A stretch of 64,000 nt of DNA, from the NCBI RefSeq assembly GCF_037975245.1, contig NC_092570.1, positions 4,062,001 to 4,126,000 of the forward strand, in the 5' to 3' direction. The notes under the pieces are model-generated. The model searched no databases, was not told where the DNA came from, and saw nothing but the letters and a program-made list of their open reading frames with translations. This DNA is from Apostichopus japonicus. Taxonomy: Eukaryota > Echinodermata > Holothuroidea > Aspidochirotida > Stichopodidae. Both the position numbers and the translations under genes were made by a program. Shown here in pieces: positions 1-11,535 of this stretch (positions within the stretch are counted from its first letter, which is position 1; each line of letters opens with the position of its first letter).

Positions 1-1673
1 CTTGATCTTGATGGTAGCTTCCCACCCCCCCTTCACACACCCCCACCCTTCTACACATTACCCTTTTTTCTTTAATTGTTCGTCGATGAGCCTAAGTTCA
101 ATCCTATTAAAAATTTGGTTGCCATACAAATTAATCTGCATATGAGACACACCTACGCTTGGGAGGTCTATAGAATGATGGAAAATTTGTATTTAAGTTT
201 CTTTACTAACAGGCAACTTGAAGCATATATGATCAACTAAAATTGTGCATACCAAACCTTGGGTCAACAATCTATTACTTCTTCTGTACAAACAGGAAAA
301 TGTTTGCATTTATTTTCCGATTATACCACCTTTGGAACTTTTATCTCAGAGAATGTATGATAATAAAGTCAATGATCCTTGAAAACCCAAATCATATTTC
401 AGCCCCCACTCCTTCGAGTCAGTGTACTAAACTTTAAAAATATGTAGGGTGGAGCCCAGCTTTACTGTGCAAAGGGCAAACCTCAAATGTACGTGTATAT
501 GCATGCTGGAGCAGATGCCTCTACAACTTGTCATGTTTGCATCAATGTAGGCAATTAAAAGTAGTTACAAAGTCAAATGAAATCTATGCAAGACTGGTTT
601 TTCAACAAGAATACATGATTCATGCAGGACAAAGTCACCTCTGAAGTTAACATTCATGATGAATGATGTACAGTAATTGTCTCCACTTTGAGGCGTATGT
701 ATATAGTTTTCTACAGACTAAACTAAACATGATGTATCTTTTGTGTAGGGAAATACCTGGATTTTGGCTCCCGTGTCAAGCAGATCTCTTGTAACTCCCA
801 AATACAGGAATTCTCCATACATACACTTCCATCATATACAGTGCATGTAAGACAAAACAAAGCTTTAGCAAATATTTTATATATCTTGATTATGATTGGT
901 GTTATTTCACACAGCTCCCTAAAAAAAAGTACTTCAGGTTTAATACAATACAAAAACTGCTACTGGCCACTCTTTTTATGTTCATCAGCAAAGCAGGGGG
1001 GTAATTGGAGATCAGAAATGATTGGTTGAAGTTACATAACTCGATTAATTTTGGCATGGACTAGTTATGTCTAACTTAGGCCTTAAAGTTATATATGGTC
1101 AAACAACCATCGTTCTACCCTTTTGCAACAAGCCTAGCCTAGGCCTAATTACAGAATATGCCAATTAAGTTTTCTCTCCCAAAAAAAGGTGAGATTTACA
1201 ATTCCCCATCCCCAAAAATTTGTGGAATTTAAAAAAAAAAAACAGGTGAAATAGGCAAACTCCAAAACATGATGTCTAACACCTAGCTTAACTATAACTC
1301 TCACTGTCTCAGTCTTACTGTTAGGCTTAGCCAGTATAGTAACGTACTGTGCAGGTAATTTTCAGCCGCGCCTAGGCCAAAACTGCTTCTACGCCAAGGC
1401 TTAATATTAATATTATTACTAAACTAGGCTTAGGCGAAACTGTCTTCATAAGATGAACATTGGTTTAAAGTTATACTGGCTATCGACTGGAATTTCAAGA
1501 GTTCTTTCATATATCGCAGTCTTTGAGAGAATCGTGGGATAAGACCTTACGTAGGCCTGCCTTGTATCTTAATTCGGTCACGCGATTGATCCTAGTCTAA
1601 CGTACTCTAGTCTAGACCGAACTTGACGTCTGTTACTAGTAGTATAGTCAGTATTGCGAAGTTCGGCATACTG

Positions 1674-2122
1674 CGAAGTTCGGACACCCTAAGAAATACA
1701 CGATTTTACCATGACAACTTACAGGAAGAGCCAAATTTCACCAAAAAGTACGAAGCTACAGTTATTTTCTCTCCAAAATGCTCCGTGTGCAAGAAATTAC
1801 TTACATATTAGTCAATAAAATGACGGAGATCTATGAAGTCTGTTATAATTACTGAAAAAGCAACTGCGCCACCAATTTTATCACCAGCGCCACACTGTGG
1901 GTTGCGTGTCCGAACTTCACAATACTCTAGCAAAGAAATACTAGTTCCAAAATCAGGAAGAATCTTCTTGGAATACAACGTGAAAACAGTTTGCAGGAAA
2001 GAAAGTTTGGCCGTGTATCGTACTATAACACAATTCTCCCACCATATGAAGTTTATTTTCCGGTGATTTATACCAGAAGATTTAGTTTTGGGGTGTTTTA
2101 AGTCTTAGGTGTCCGAACTTCG
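1674..2122. mobile_element. Candidate MITE with about 20-bp terminal inverted repeats
   Basis: The left end at 1674 (CGAAGTTCGGACACCCTAAG) is mirrored by TCTTAGGTGTCCGAACTTCG at 2103-2122. A further copy of the motif GCGAAGTTCGG lies at about 1656 and an inverted one near 1905. No transposase is inside. No clear target duplication was seen, so the exact ends are uncertain. Confidence 0.5.
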
Positions 2123-4089
2123 AAGTCACCATGCTACTACTTTACTCACAAAACCATTTCTTATTAACACTGTCATATATTGATTTTGGTAATGAGAGCA
2201 ACGTCATCGTCCAAGTTTGCTAAGTTTGAAGTGGCCACGTAGTGACACACAAATTTCGATAGATGCTAAAAGACCACATCAGCTATTGAAAAGTGAAAGT
2301 CTGGTGTTACAAATGCCCAACTATGAAATAATGTTCTGCTTTCATTTCTTCAAATTTTAATTCATCAGGGAATACAGTATAGGCAACAAAATATGAACCA
2401 TGTTCGTTTGTATTGTACACTCTATATGTAGCTTCACAATTCCTGTACGGAGAGTTGAAACTATGGCAGTGTAGCCGGCTACCCTGGTACCCGGTCCATG
2501 GCCAAAATAATAAAAAGGTGAAGTAGAGAACAACAAAACCTTCAATATGGGTCCATGACATATACCTGATTTCTTCTAAGTCGCAAAGTGTTAAATATAA
2601 TTCAACCCGCATTCATTCTGTTTAAAGGAAGGCATGTAGGAACTGTTTGCAATATGCAACTTTGGATCATGCAAAAATTCACAAGAGCGGAAGTACTTTT
2701 ACAAATATACTTACCTTCGAACTTTTCCATCCAATTTACAGTTGCTTTAAAGGATCACTCCAATCAGTTAATTTATTTGGAAATATTCAAAATAGTTGCT
2801 GCTGTGACTAAATGTTTTCCAATTTTGCTGGAAAGTAACATTTATTATAGGAGAAGTTGGCCTAATTCACATTTGAGAGAAGCGAATTGGTGGTGAAAAA
2901 CTTCTATACAGCAAATTGTTTTCATATTGCCGCGGGATAAATTATTATCATCTCGTGCGTTAAACACATTAAACTTAACATGAGCAAGCCTCTAAAAGGC
3001 ATCGCAGGGCCATCAGTGCTTGGAATTCGAATCTTAAAACTATTGTGTAGGCCTACCTAATTTTATAGACGATTTTCGAAACATTACATTTTCATGCCAT
3101 TTTCTGTTGAATTTTAGTACTTAAAGTGATCATTACTTGTGTTACAATTGATGTTTAGTTTACTATACAATACATACATTATAGCTACCGTCTACTAGCG
3201 TTGGTTTTAGCGATATACGGTAAAATATTCAGCATTTAGGGAAATAGAATCGGGACTTTAAAACGTGTAGATTTGTAGAATATGTTACAGTTAATAAATT
3301 GCAATGAATGTTAATTATTATTACAATTTTCAGGTTATTAGTCTAAAGGTGGCCTACACTGTAGGTCTAAAATCTGTTTTAAGCAGTTATGTAGATAGAA
3401 TGCGCAAGTGTAGACAAATATATAGTAGCATCATAATTTGGGAACTGAAAAGGGCTTCGGTGGTAAAAGGAGACGCGAACCCAACCATCGGTGTTACAGC
3501 TTGTATATCGGAGATCTTCGTAAAGAGCAACTCCAAACAGCTTAAGGAAGATATGTAGCTCCGTTTGCGAGATATCTTATCTCGTCTGGAAGACTTTCAG
3601 TTTGTCAATATATAATGTCACGGGTACCACTTGGATCTGAAAACCTTTCACCTTTTTATTCATCTCATATTTTCAAGGTAAAATGTTAATAAAGTGTTGA
3701 CACCGAAACCAATGACATCATTATAGGGCTGGTTAAAGACCTTTAGTATTTTAAATTCAGCATTAATTTGGAAAACCCATGCATTTTTTACACAATAATT
3801 ACGGAAAATAAACATTGCAATAAATAAAGAAGAACAAATTAAAAAAATTATAAAGCACATGTGGCTCGGTGATGTCATATTTAGACTTGATCAAGTATTC
3901 GACCTTGTGTGTGAAGCAGCATTTAATCTGTGGTATCAGCTAAATGTCAAATGATTTTTCTTCATGACAGTTATACATGTCACACTAGACTATTAAATAT
4001 GCATAGCATGGGATTGTGTTTCCTTTAATGCTCGAATGGATAATTTCCACTCGGTAAGCAGGCTGCCGCAAATTGACCGCGACGAGAAC

Positions 4090-4610
4090 CAAGGGCGGTG
4101 GAACGCGGGGGGCACAGGGGGCACGTGCCCCCCCACTTTTCCTCAGGTTAAAATTGTGCCCTTTTTCTACATAAAACTTGTACTCTTGATCACCTTATTA
4201 GGTCAGCGATATTTCAGTAAGAGATCTAATCCTAATTTAGAAATAATCATAAATTTCTGTGGGTCAAACTCAAAGCTATTAAATTTGTTAAACTCTTAAT
4301 AAGAAATAAACTCTAATTCGGCAGATTCCTACTTTAGCAATTATCATGATTTCACCTCATTTTGTCTCGAAAGAAAACTTGTTCTTTGCTTCCCAATTTG
4401 CACATCGGATATTGCAGTGCTAGTATGCATTTTTTCCTCGAAAGGGGGGGGGGGCGTTGATGGAGTGATGTGTATACGCAAATAAGATAATTCTATAAAG
4501 TTATAAAGCGTACTAAATATCAGGCTGCATCAGTCCAATCGAAGTTTGCAAAGTGCCCTTTGACGTCGGTGCCCCCCCCCCCTCGATTAAAAGTGCTTCC
4601 GCCGCCCTTG
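4090..4610. mobile_element. GC-ended MITE (TIR CAAGGGCGG...)
   Basis: The left end CAAGGGCGGTGGAACGC is followed by a G run and the palindrome GGGGGCACGTGCCCCC. The right end, read in reverse complement, starts CAAGGGCGGCGGAAGCAC, then its own G run. The 521-bp interior has no coding capacity. Structure resembles the hAT-like element at 6894-7259, but no clean 8-bp duplication flanks this copy. Confidence 0.6.
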
Positions 4611-5179
4611 ATCATGGGTATATCACCTTGACTATATAGTTGGAAAATGTTTATTTGTCCCTGGTGAAATAAGTGACGTCGTGACGGTCCTCCCCCCCCC
4701 CCCACCCCAACCAGACACGAAGCCATGGGGCGCAAAATTTAAGTTGAATAACGTCCGGCTTGGGGAGGGGTCTTAGCGAAGGGAGGGGGCTTTCAAACAT
4801 TTGATATATGCTAAAGGGGACTCAGTAGATGCAAAATGATGCTATCATTTCCATCATAGGTATATTGAATACATTTGTGTAATACAAGTTAAAATATTGT
4901 CAGTGTATACGACCTATAGAGTTCGTGTGTTATAAAATGTTTATGTAAGCCATTTAGAAGGGGAAAATTGGGGAGAGGGGGAGAATGGCCATGCCTTATC
5001 AGGCCCATAGCCGTAGCAGCGCAATTCTCGTGTCCTGTAAATTGTTAAGTTTGTACCCTTTATGGTGACATATAGTTAGAGGGAGCATCCTCTGTGCCTC
5101 GGCCCTGCCCCGGCCCTGCCCCCACCACTGTATACTTTAACGCACGACTAAGCGACTGATTTATAGCTTATATTCTCAC

Positions 5180-5546
5180 CGATGTTGACTAGTTTGATTC
5201 CTTCTTGTACCATCAGCTGCAATGCCTGCTGGACATTTCCCATCTTCTCCACTTCTCTCTTGGGGTTTTGTTTGACACTAATACGATGTTTGCGGGTCAG
5301 GGGCCTGCCGTGAGCCGTCATCAGACATTTCATGAGTTCAACCAAAAAAATTCCATCTTTGAAATCCTCTTGAACGTTTTCTATCTCTATCTCGACAGGT
5401 CTCAACTGCTCGTTGCACCAATTTTTGAAAGTATTGGCTTGGATCTGGACCCATTGTTCCATGTCACTGAGCAACGGGCCCGCCCTTTTATCGTCAAGCT
5501 CTTCATCTGGACCGACTCCATTACCGTTCGTCAAGGTAAGAGTCAT
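5180..5546 (-). CDS. First coding exon of a filamin/alpha-actinin-like actin-binding protein (CH1 domain), partial gene
   Basis: The ATG at 5546 opens a 122-codon reading frame ending at a GTGAG donor just after 5180 (phase 1). About 30 polar residues (MTLTLTNGNG...) precede a type-1 calponin-homology domain: WVQIQANTFKNWCNEQL, then ENVQEDFKDGIFLVELM and EGIKLVNIG. These match the first three helices of CH1 in filamins and alpha-actinins, which usually pair with a CH2 to bind F-actin. Following exons (end of CH1, CH2, rod or Ig repeats) should lie toward position 1 and beyond; I could not identify any with confidence. The frame also extends to a TTG at 5552, but ATG 5546 is the sensible start. 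A possible acceptor (CTATAG) lies just upstream, so a 5'-UTR intron is possible. The segment between the two conserved blocks is longer than usual. Whether this is filamin, a filamin-like protein or an actinin relative is undecided. Confidence 0.83.
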
Positions 5547-6893
5547 CTTCAATTCCTATAGTCTCAACTTTATCCAAACTAATCCACAACTGTTTCAAAA
5601 CGATGATGAAATATTTGAAGAATCCTTTAACAAGTTCACTCTACAAGAAAAAAACAACAAGAGATAATTCGTATTTTTCACGGTTGAGTGAATTGAGTAT
5701 ATAGGCTATATGCATATATACCAATACTTTTATATTGTGGCATTAGCCTATATGAATGATGTGAGCTTCCAGAGAGATAACGCACTACTCAAATTCATCA
5801 ACAGTTGGGCTCGTGTCAATTTTGGTCCGCTTGTCGGTTTACACAAAAGGAAGATCGATATTATAAAAAATAATATCGTTAGTCTTTATAACGTCCTGTT
5901 TCTCACATGCCAGTCAAAATCCACACAATATATACACGCCTATTTGCAGTTGTAGGCTACAAACGCCACTATAGTACGTTTCACAGACAGTGAATGAGAC
6001 TAATTAAGACCATATTTAGATATTGCCATGCACGGTGCCAGGTCTTTTCAGCGGTTTGTATATCCTCAGATTCTATACACGGTGTTATCTCGGTTAAAAG
6101 AGATTACAAAACCAGGGAGTATAAAGGTTGGATGTTTATGTAAACAATAGGCTGATGGATGTTGTAAGTAATATGGTAGGAGTCACATTGTGCTCTTCAC
6201 ATGATGAACGTGCATGACAACAAATGAGGGAAAAATTGTTTTTGTAATTCCGTTTTTCTTCTTTTCTGTTTTCTGCATGAAGTTTGTCATTCAATTGTGC
6301 AATTAGATTAATCGTCGATTACCATACAGGGTGTATATAGTTTTAAGTCAGACTTTGGGTATAGCAGTACGGAGTGGTATCAACATCAGAGTGAGTAATT
6401 ACCATATTAGGTCTGAGACAATTGACCGTTTGTTGACTTTAAGGAGACTAACCACCGAAACCACTCGCCAAATTTAATTGGCCGATGAGAGCATGGGAAG
6501 CTCAAATTTCAGACTTAAATGTTGAAAGACCATACACCTGCCCTTTAATTCACGTCATTGTGACGTCACAGTGTCTCACGCATAGCACTATAGGGCTGTG
6601 AGAATCCAATCTAGTTAAACTGAGTGTTAATGAAATTGAAGGGATTTTTTGGTAGGTTAAGTGCGACAATTCCACACCTAGCCTTCCCATTCCCCATGGT
6701 AACCAGTTCCATAGATTTCCAGTCATAAACGTTCTTTTAACGAAATGTAGGCCTATTTGGTTCGAACGTATTATCTTTACATATTTTCGTTCGCCCCCGT
6801 CACATTTTGAAGTCAAATATCACCCCTGACCTTTAAGATGCTCGCAAAAGAATGTTATGTTCATTATTCTGGTAAGGTGGTTACATATAGGCT

Positions 6894-7259
6894 CAAGGGC
6901 GTAGGAACCGGGGGTGCTGGGGGGCGCCAGCCCCCCCCCCCAGTGAAAAATGTGGAGGGGCGGAAGTATCATTCCGCCCCCCGGTTCGCAAGTCAGAAAA
7001 CCCCTTTTTCATTTCCAAATGAGAAAAAAATCTCATTTGGAGCACCAAATTGCATCTAAGGCCAGGTGAAAATACAAAATTAAGTTTTCAAAATGGATTG
7101 GGTGTTGAAGTGTGCTATATTGTACCAAATTGCATCTGAGGCCACCTGGAAATGCAAAAAATTCCAAAGGTGAGGGGGACACCCCCTCCCCTTAGACCCC
7201 TCCCCAGGCCGGCCATCAGTCTTCAGCCCCCCACTCAAAAGTACCTTCCTACGCCACTG
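6894..7259. mobile_element. hAT-like MITE with perfect 8-bp target duplication
   Basis: TATAGGCT occurs at 6886-6893 and again at 7260-7267, immediately outside termini CAAGGGCGTAGGAA and (reverse complement of the right end) CAGTGGCGTAGGAA. The 366-bp element has GC-rich inner arms and no open reading frame of note. An 8-bp duplication is the hAT-type signature; the superfamily call is inference. Confidence 0.8.
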
Positions 7260-7382
7260 TATAGGCTGTATATATCAGGTGTCGTCTGCAGAAAGTGACA
7301 CATTTCATATTTTAACGCCCATGATTGTGAATTGTGAATTGTTAACAACTCTGCATGTAACATCGACGAAATACATTAATCT

Positions 7383-7455
7383 TGGAGTGACTCGAACTCA
7401 GGACCTTATATTTGAAATGCACCGGCGTTAACACTGAGCTAACACTCATTATGAT
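7383..7455 (-). repeat. tRNA-like fragment (SINE head or tRNA pseudogene)
   Basis: Read on the minus strand it has an A-box-like TTAGCTCAGTG and a B-box-like GTTCGAGTC about 40 nt apart, the RNA polymerase III promoter arrangement. Acceptor-stem halves do not pair, so it is not a functional tRNA. It is more likely a SINE head remnant. Confidence 0.4.
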
Positions 7456-9544
7456 AGCATATCATAACTGTCCCCAAGGTCACGTATTAATATATCGCCA
7501 AACTACTGTGGTCTTTACGATGTTTCTACTGATTTCTACTCATTGACATAATTAGCCGTTCATTGCACCTTCAGTTTCCCGTAAATTGACCATCCAGCAA
7601 AGATATCCCAAACTTTTGGTCACTGCATACTCCACAAACAGAGGAGTATAAATGCGCTCAATAGGTAAATGGGATAAGTGTCTTTAATGATCAAAATGAT
7701 TGTTTTGGAATATTTCAGACATTCTTATTATTTCTCCTTCTTGCAGTTTTAAAAGCATAAATCAAAATATATATGCTAAAGGTGGCGTAAAATGAAAACG
7801 ATTTAAATCGTATAATGTTATAAATAGTTAAATGCAGATTTTTGGGTTTTAGTACATTCCACTTCGTAAGTTGCTTCTCTTGTAGTTCAATAATCTAGGT
7901 CATGGTATAGACATTTGAAAGCGTCGAGATTGAGGCCAGGCCATCACTTCAACTTAAAGAAATCTTGGAAAATGACGAGTTTAGTGTGGTGTGGCATACA
8001 TACATATACATCTTGTTATGCAGTGTTTCAATTTAGTTGACGTATATGGACTTACTTTCCGATGTGTATCACAGTCTCCATCGTTTGACAAACAACGATA
8101 GAGTTTTGTTCAGTAAAAACACTTTCAAGACATTTATGTTTTCCAGTGACGTAAAGTGGGAGAAGAGGGGGAAACAGTGGTGTTCTAGTTTTGTCAATGC
8201 AAAGGTGGTCTAGATGGGACAGGAAATTCTAACCTGTTTTTTCTCAAACATTCGGCATTTTTTGCCTCTAAATTTCGACTTTTCTCAAAGTACTCCAAAT
8301 TCCACTGTTCCTGATTTGTTACATCTAAAGGTCGACTGATTTTCTATAAACTTTTGATTTTTTCTTCAACATTTCGACTTACTTATCGAATATATTTGAA
8401 ATGATCAATCAGTCTCGACTATCTATTGCAATTGTGGAAGCAACCTAAACCCTATATATAGACTATCGTCATAACTTCGTAATATAACATAAGGGTTACG
8501 AACAAGATGTTAACTGTATCTGTCTTATTACCTGTAAATGTATGATTAACTTACATTCTTATTATCAGAAACTACCATCTGAACATTAAAGTATAAATTT
8601 CATCATTTCAAACTACGTTAAGCAATCAGTTGATATTCATAAAATGTTTGTTCGCTGAGGGGAATTTTTATTCATCCGATTTTGACATAAACATACGGTA
8701 AACACATTCAAAGTATCATATAATCTTTTCGATGTACGCGTATCTTTCCGGTGTATGATCAGTCAGGGTAAGAACTTGAAGAGGGGCGTTTATATATTCT
8801 GCATGAGCTTTATTGGTAGTCCCTATATTACCCTACCCCCCCCTTCCCCTGGTCCTAGATTTGTTAAGGCGTATGTGCCAATTTTTGTTTGCCAAATGCG
8901 CTGGGTTGAGCCTTACTTATGATCACGCTATGAGCGATTCGCAAGCGTCTGTCGAAAGGGGAGGAAAATATAACAGCCGTAGCAATTTCCCATTTTTATG
9001 TACGGAGACTCATTCGCGTCGCAGAGCAGACTCAGCAAAGTGTACCCTGGTCCCAGTCTCCTCGTTCTTTTCGACGCTTACAATTGGCCACTTTCATTAT
9101 TTTGTATCCTGAAAACAAACTATCTTCATTGATTTAGAGTACGATCGTGAAATTGAACGATGGCTAAAAGAGAGGGCGCTCCTGTTAAAATGTAGATATT
9201 AAACCGAAAATGGTGGCAGCATTGCGCGGTCAAGTTTTTGATCGAAAATTAGAAATATTGCCGTGAGATTAACACACCCAAATGGGAGTGCGTGAGATAG
9301 GATTGAAGAGCCGGAAATTCTTGAGCCTTAGAAAGGAACGAGATAATATAGGACCATCATATTTTCTAGACTTTATTACATAGAATTATACACTTAGGAA
9401 TGATTACATTTTATAACACATAATTGTAGCCTATTAACCAAGCCCATATATATCGACCCAATTTTTTTTAATTCATCCTACCAAATGCAGCACAGTTAGT
9501 TTCAAAGCAAATATATAATCTTTTCAGAACCCCCTCCAACCCCC

Positions 9545-9945
9545 CCCCCCCACAAAAAAAACTAGGGGGAAAAGACGGCAAAATGCTTTTGTTGAATCTC
9601 TCACTGCCAATTTTGTCAATAAATTTAATTCTGGATAAAAGACGAAACTGTCTGCATACTTCCTTCATTTGACCTTAACTCTCTAAATAAACCTGTAAAT
9701 TGCTGAAACTATAGAAAATGTAGATAGCAATCTTTCAAGAGAACCGTCCCCTACCCCACCCCCTCTTCCCCCGCCCCCCCCAAAGGGGGGAAAGACAGCA
9801 AAAATCTTTCACTGCCAATTTTGTCATCAAATTTAATTCTGGATAAAAGACGAAAATGTCGGCATACTTCCTTCATTTGACCTAAACTCTCCTGTAAATA
9901 TCTTGTAAATATACCTTTAAATTGATGAAAATGTAATAATTATAA
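9545..9945. repeat. Tandem direct duplication, about 230-bp spacing
   Basis: A block at about 9545-9720 recurs at about 9775-9945. Both begin with a C run followed by GGGG(G)AAAGAC(G/A)GCAAAA, then CACTGCCAATTTTGTCA, then TTTAATTCTGGATAAAAGAC and CATACTTCCTTCATTTGACC. The copies differ by scattered substitutions and small indels. Confidence 0.75.
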
Positions 9946-10300
9946 TAATTAACAGTTCTTATATAGCGCAACTTACAATAAGGTCTGGCTGCGCTGTACT
10001 TAACCTGGTCATTGGTAACTTGTCACACCTACACACCAAAGTGTGCACAATTCAAACAATCTCTCCTGGGGCACCACAGTGCACCACAGCCACGTGTACC
10101 CTGGGGGACTTCCCATAGGGTGCAGCCTCAAACCGACGCACGCAACTATATTTTCAAGTCACCTCGCAAGTCCCCATTTATACACCTGGGTGAAGAGAGG
10201 CAATGGATATAAAGTGCGTTGCCGAAGGACACCACGCAATGATCTGGCCAGGGCTCGAACCTGTAATGCTTAGATCACAAGTCCACTGCCTTAACCACAA
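9934..10300 (-). mobile_element. tRNA-derived SINE, copy 1
   Basis: On the minus strand the head has an A box (GTGGTTAAGGCAGTGG, complement of 10283-10298) and a B box (GGTTCGAGCCC, complement of 10251-10261), correctly ordered for a polymerase III promoter. A unique body of about 290 bp follows, and the element ends in an AT-rich tail near TATAAGAACTGTTAATTA. A second copy, clearly over 90% alike by eye, lies at 48146-48513. The open frames running through it on both strands are not genes. Confidence 0.8.
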
Positions 10301-10718
10301 CGCCCATGTACAGAGCACAAGAGAGAGCGAGGGAGAGAACAAGAGAAATTGTCTCAAAGCCAATTATGAATTGCAAGGTTAATATCTCTTGATATCTCTT
10401 TGTAAAATACTCTGATAATTGTCCTATAAAGCACTACAAATTTCAAGGGAAATTTGACAAATTGTGGCTATTAATCAATTTGTAACGTATCAATATTTGA
10501 TTAACCTTGACATTTAGGAATTCCCAAATAGATTATTTGTCCTTCTTCTTTATGTTCAAGTGACAGAATATTTGTCAACTTTTAGTGTTTCCTGCAAAGA
10601 AGTTGATCTTTTCATGAAATTTTTGTGATATCATTTTTCAATTTCATGTCGTACTTTCTAGTAACTGTGATCTCATTCAGTACAAGAAAATTATAAAACA
10701 TTTCCCTGAGTCAACAAC

Positions 10719-11260
10719 TTCTTGTAACACAAAATTCAGTGTTGAAGTTTGAACAAGATTTGTAAACTACATAGTTTCCATTTATTAAAAAATAAAATAA
10801 AGAGAAAGCACCCAAACTGGCAAAAGAAAAAAGAAAAGGAGGAGGGGGGGGGGCATCGTTCCTTGCCATATGTGTGAACATAGCAAACTTGCTCTTCTGC
10901 AACCAATGAAACTTCTTGTAACACAAATCTCATTGTTGAAGTTTGAACAAGATTTGTAAACTACATTTCAATGTTGATGATATCACTTAGTTACATTATA
11001 ATCTTTGTACCACTATCCCCACCCCCCTCCACCCCCTACATCCCCACAAAAGAGAAGAAGATACAGAGTCACATAGTGTACAATGAGATGACAGCAACTA
11101 TATAATTTCCATTTATTAAAAAAGAAAATAAAGAGAAAGCACCCAAAAAAGAAAGAGGGGGGAGGCATTCTTGCTTGCAATGTGTGTGCAGGGGGGGGGG
11201 CATTCTTGCTTGCCATGTGTGTGAACATACCAAACTTGCTCTTCTGCAACGTATGAAAAA
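10719..11260. repeat. Compound tandem duplication
   Basis: Two modules alternate. Module X (CTTCTTGTAACACAAA, then TTGAAGTTTGAACAAGAT) occurs at about 10719-10770 and 10911-10963. Module Y (TTTCCATTTATTAAAAAA, then AGAGAAAGCACCCAAA, a G run, CTTGCCAT and TTGCTCTTCTGCAAC) occurs at about 10775-10911 and 11105-11250. A smaller internal repeat of CATTCTTGCTTGC lies at about 11165-11212. Confidence 0.75.
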
Positions 11261-11535
11261 TATCTGTCAAGTATAACTAGATTTGCCTAATAAGAATACA
11301 GTTGCAGCAATATGGATCATCGCAGGATTAAATTTCCTGTTAGATGTAAGACAGCCGAGCAGTAATTTCCTCCACTTTAAGGAAAGCATTCACAACCTGA
11401 CGTTTAAGACTTCTTCCTAATGTTTGATGGCTCGCAGAGAAATCACTTTGACCGAAAATTCAGTTCAGCATCCTGTCTCTCCTCCCAGAGGACATTTGCA
11501 GCCAGCAATTAGTTGATACTTCTGTTTCATCGCTT

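Larger units (their letters stand above)
1..5179. other. Presumed intron of the calponin-homology gene
   Basis: AT-rich non-coding DNA downstream (in gene direction) of the CH1 exon. It holds the inverted-repeat elements at 1674-2122 and 4090-4610. I looked on the minus strand for the end of CH1 and for CH2 and found no convincing exon. A short minus frame at 723-953 (VYDGSVCMENSCIWEL) ends near a GT but matches nothing I know. Confidence 0.5.
5547..11535. other. Intergenic region between the CH-domain gene and TRAPPC1
   Basis: About 6 kb with no supported gene on either strand. It contains a hAT-like MITE (6894-7259), a tRNA-like fragment (about 7383-7455), two tandem duplications (9545-9945 and 10719-11260) and a tRNA-derived SINE (9934-10300). 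The small open frames here have no recognisable domain. The TRAPPC1 3' UTR must lie in the right end; an AATAAA on the minus strand is visible near 11112-11117. Confidence 0.6.

Noticed and set aside
723-953. Possible next exon of the CH-domain gene on the minus strand
   Set aside because: The peptide does not resemble CH1, CH2 or filamin repeats, and splice sites are weak.
7383-7455. Functional tRNA gene
   Set aside because: A and B boxes are present, but acceptor-stem halves do not pair and the anticodon arm is poor; kept only as a tRNA-like fragment.
10012-10273. Open frames at 10012-10273 and 48227-48488 with matching peptides
   Set aside because: The peptide similarity comes from the two SINE copies, not from a gene family.
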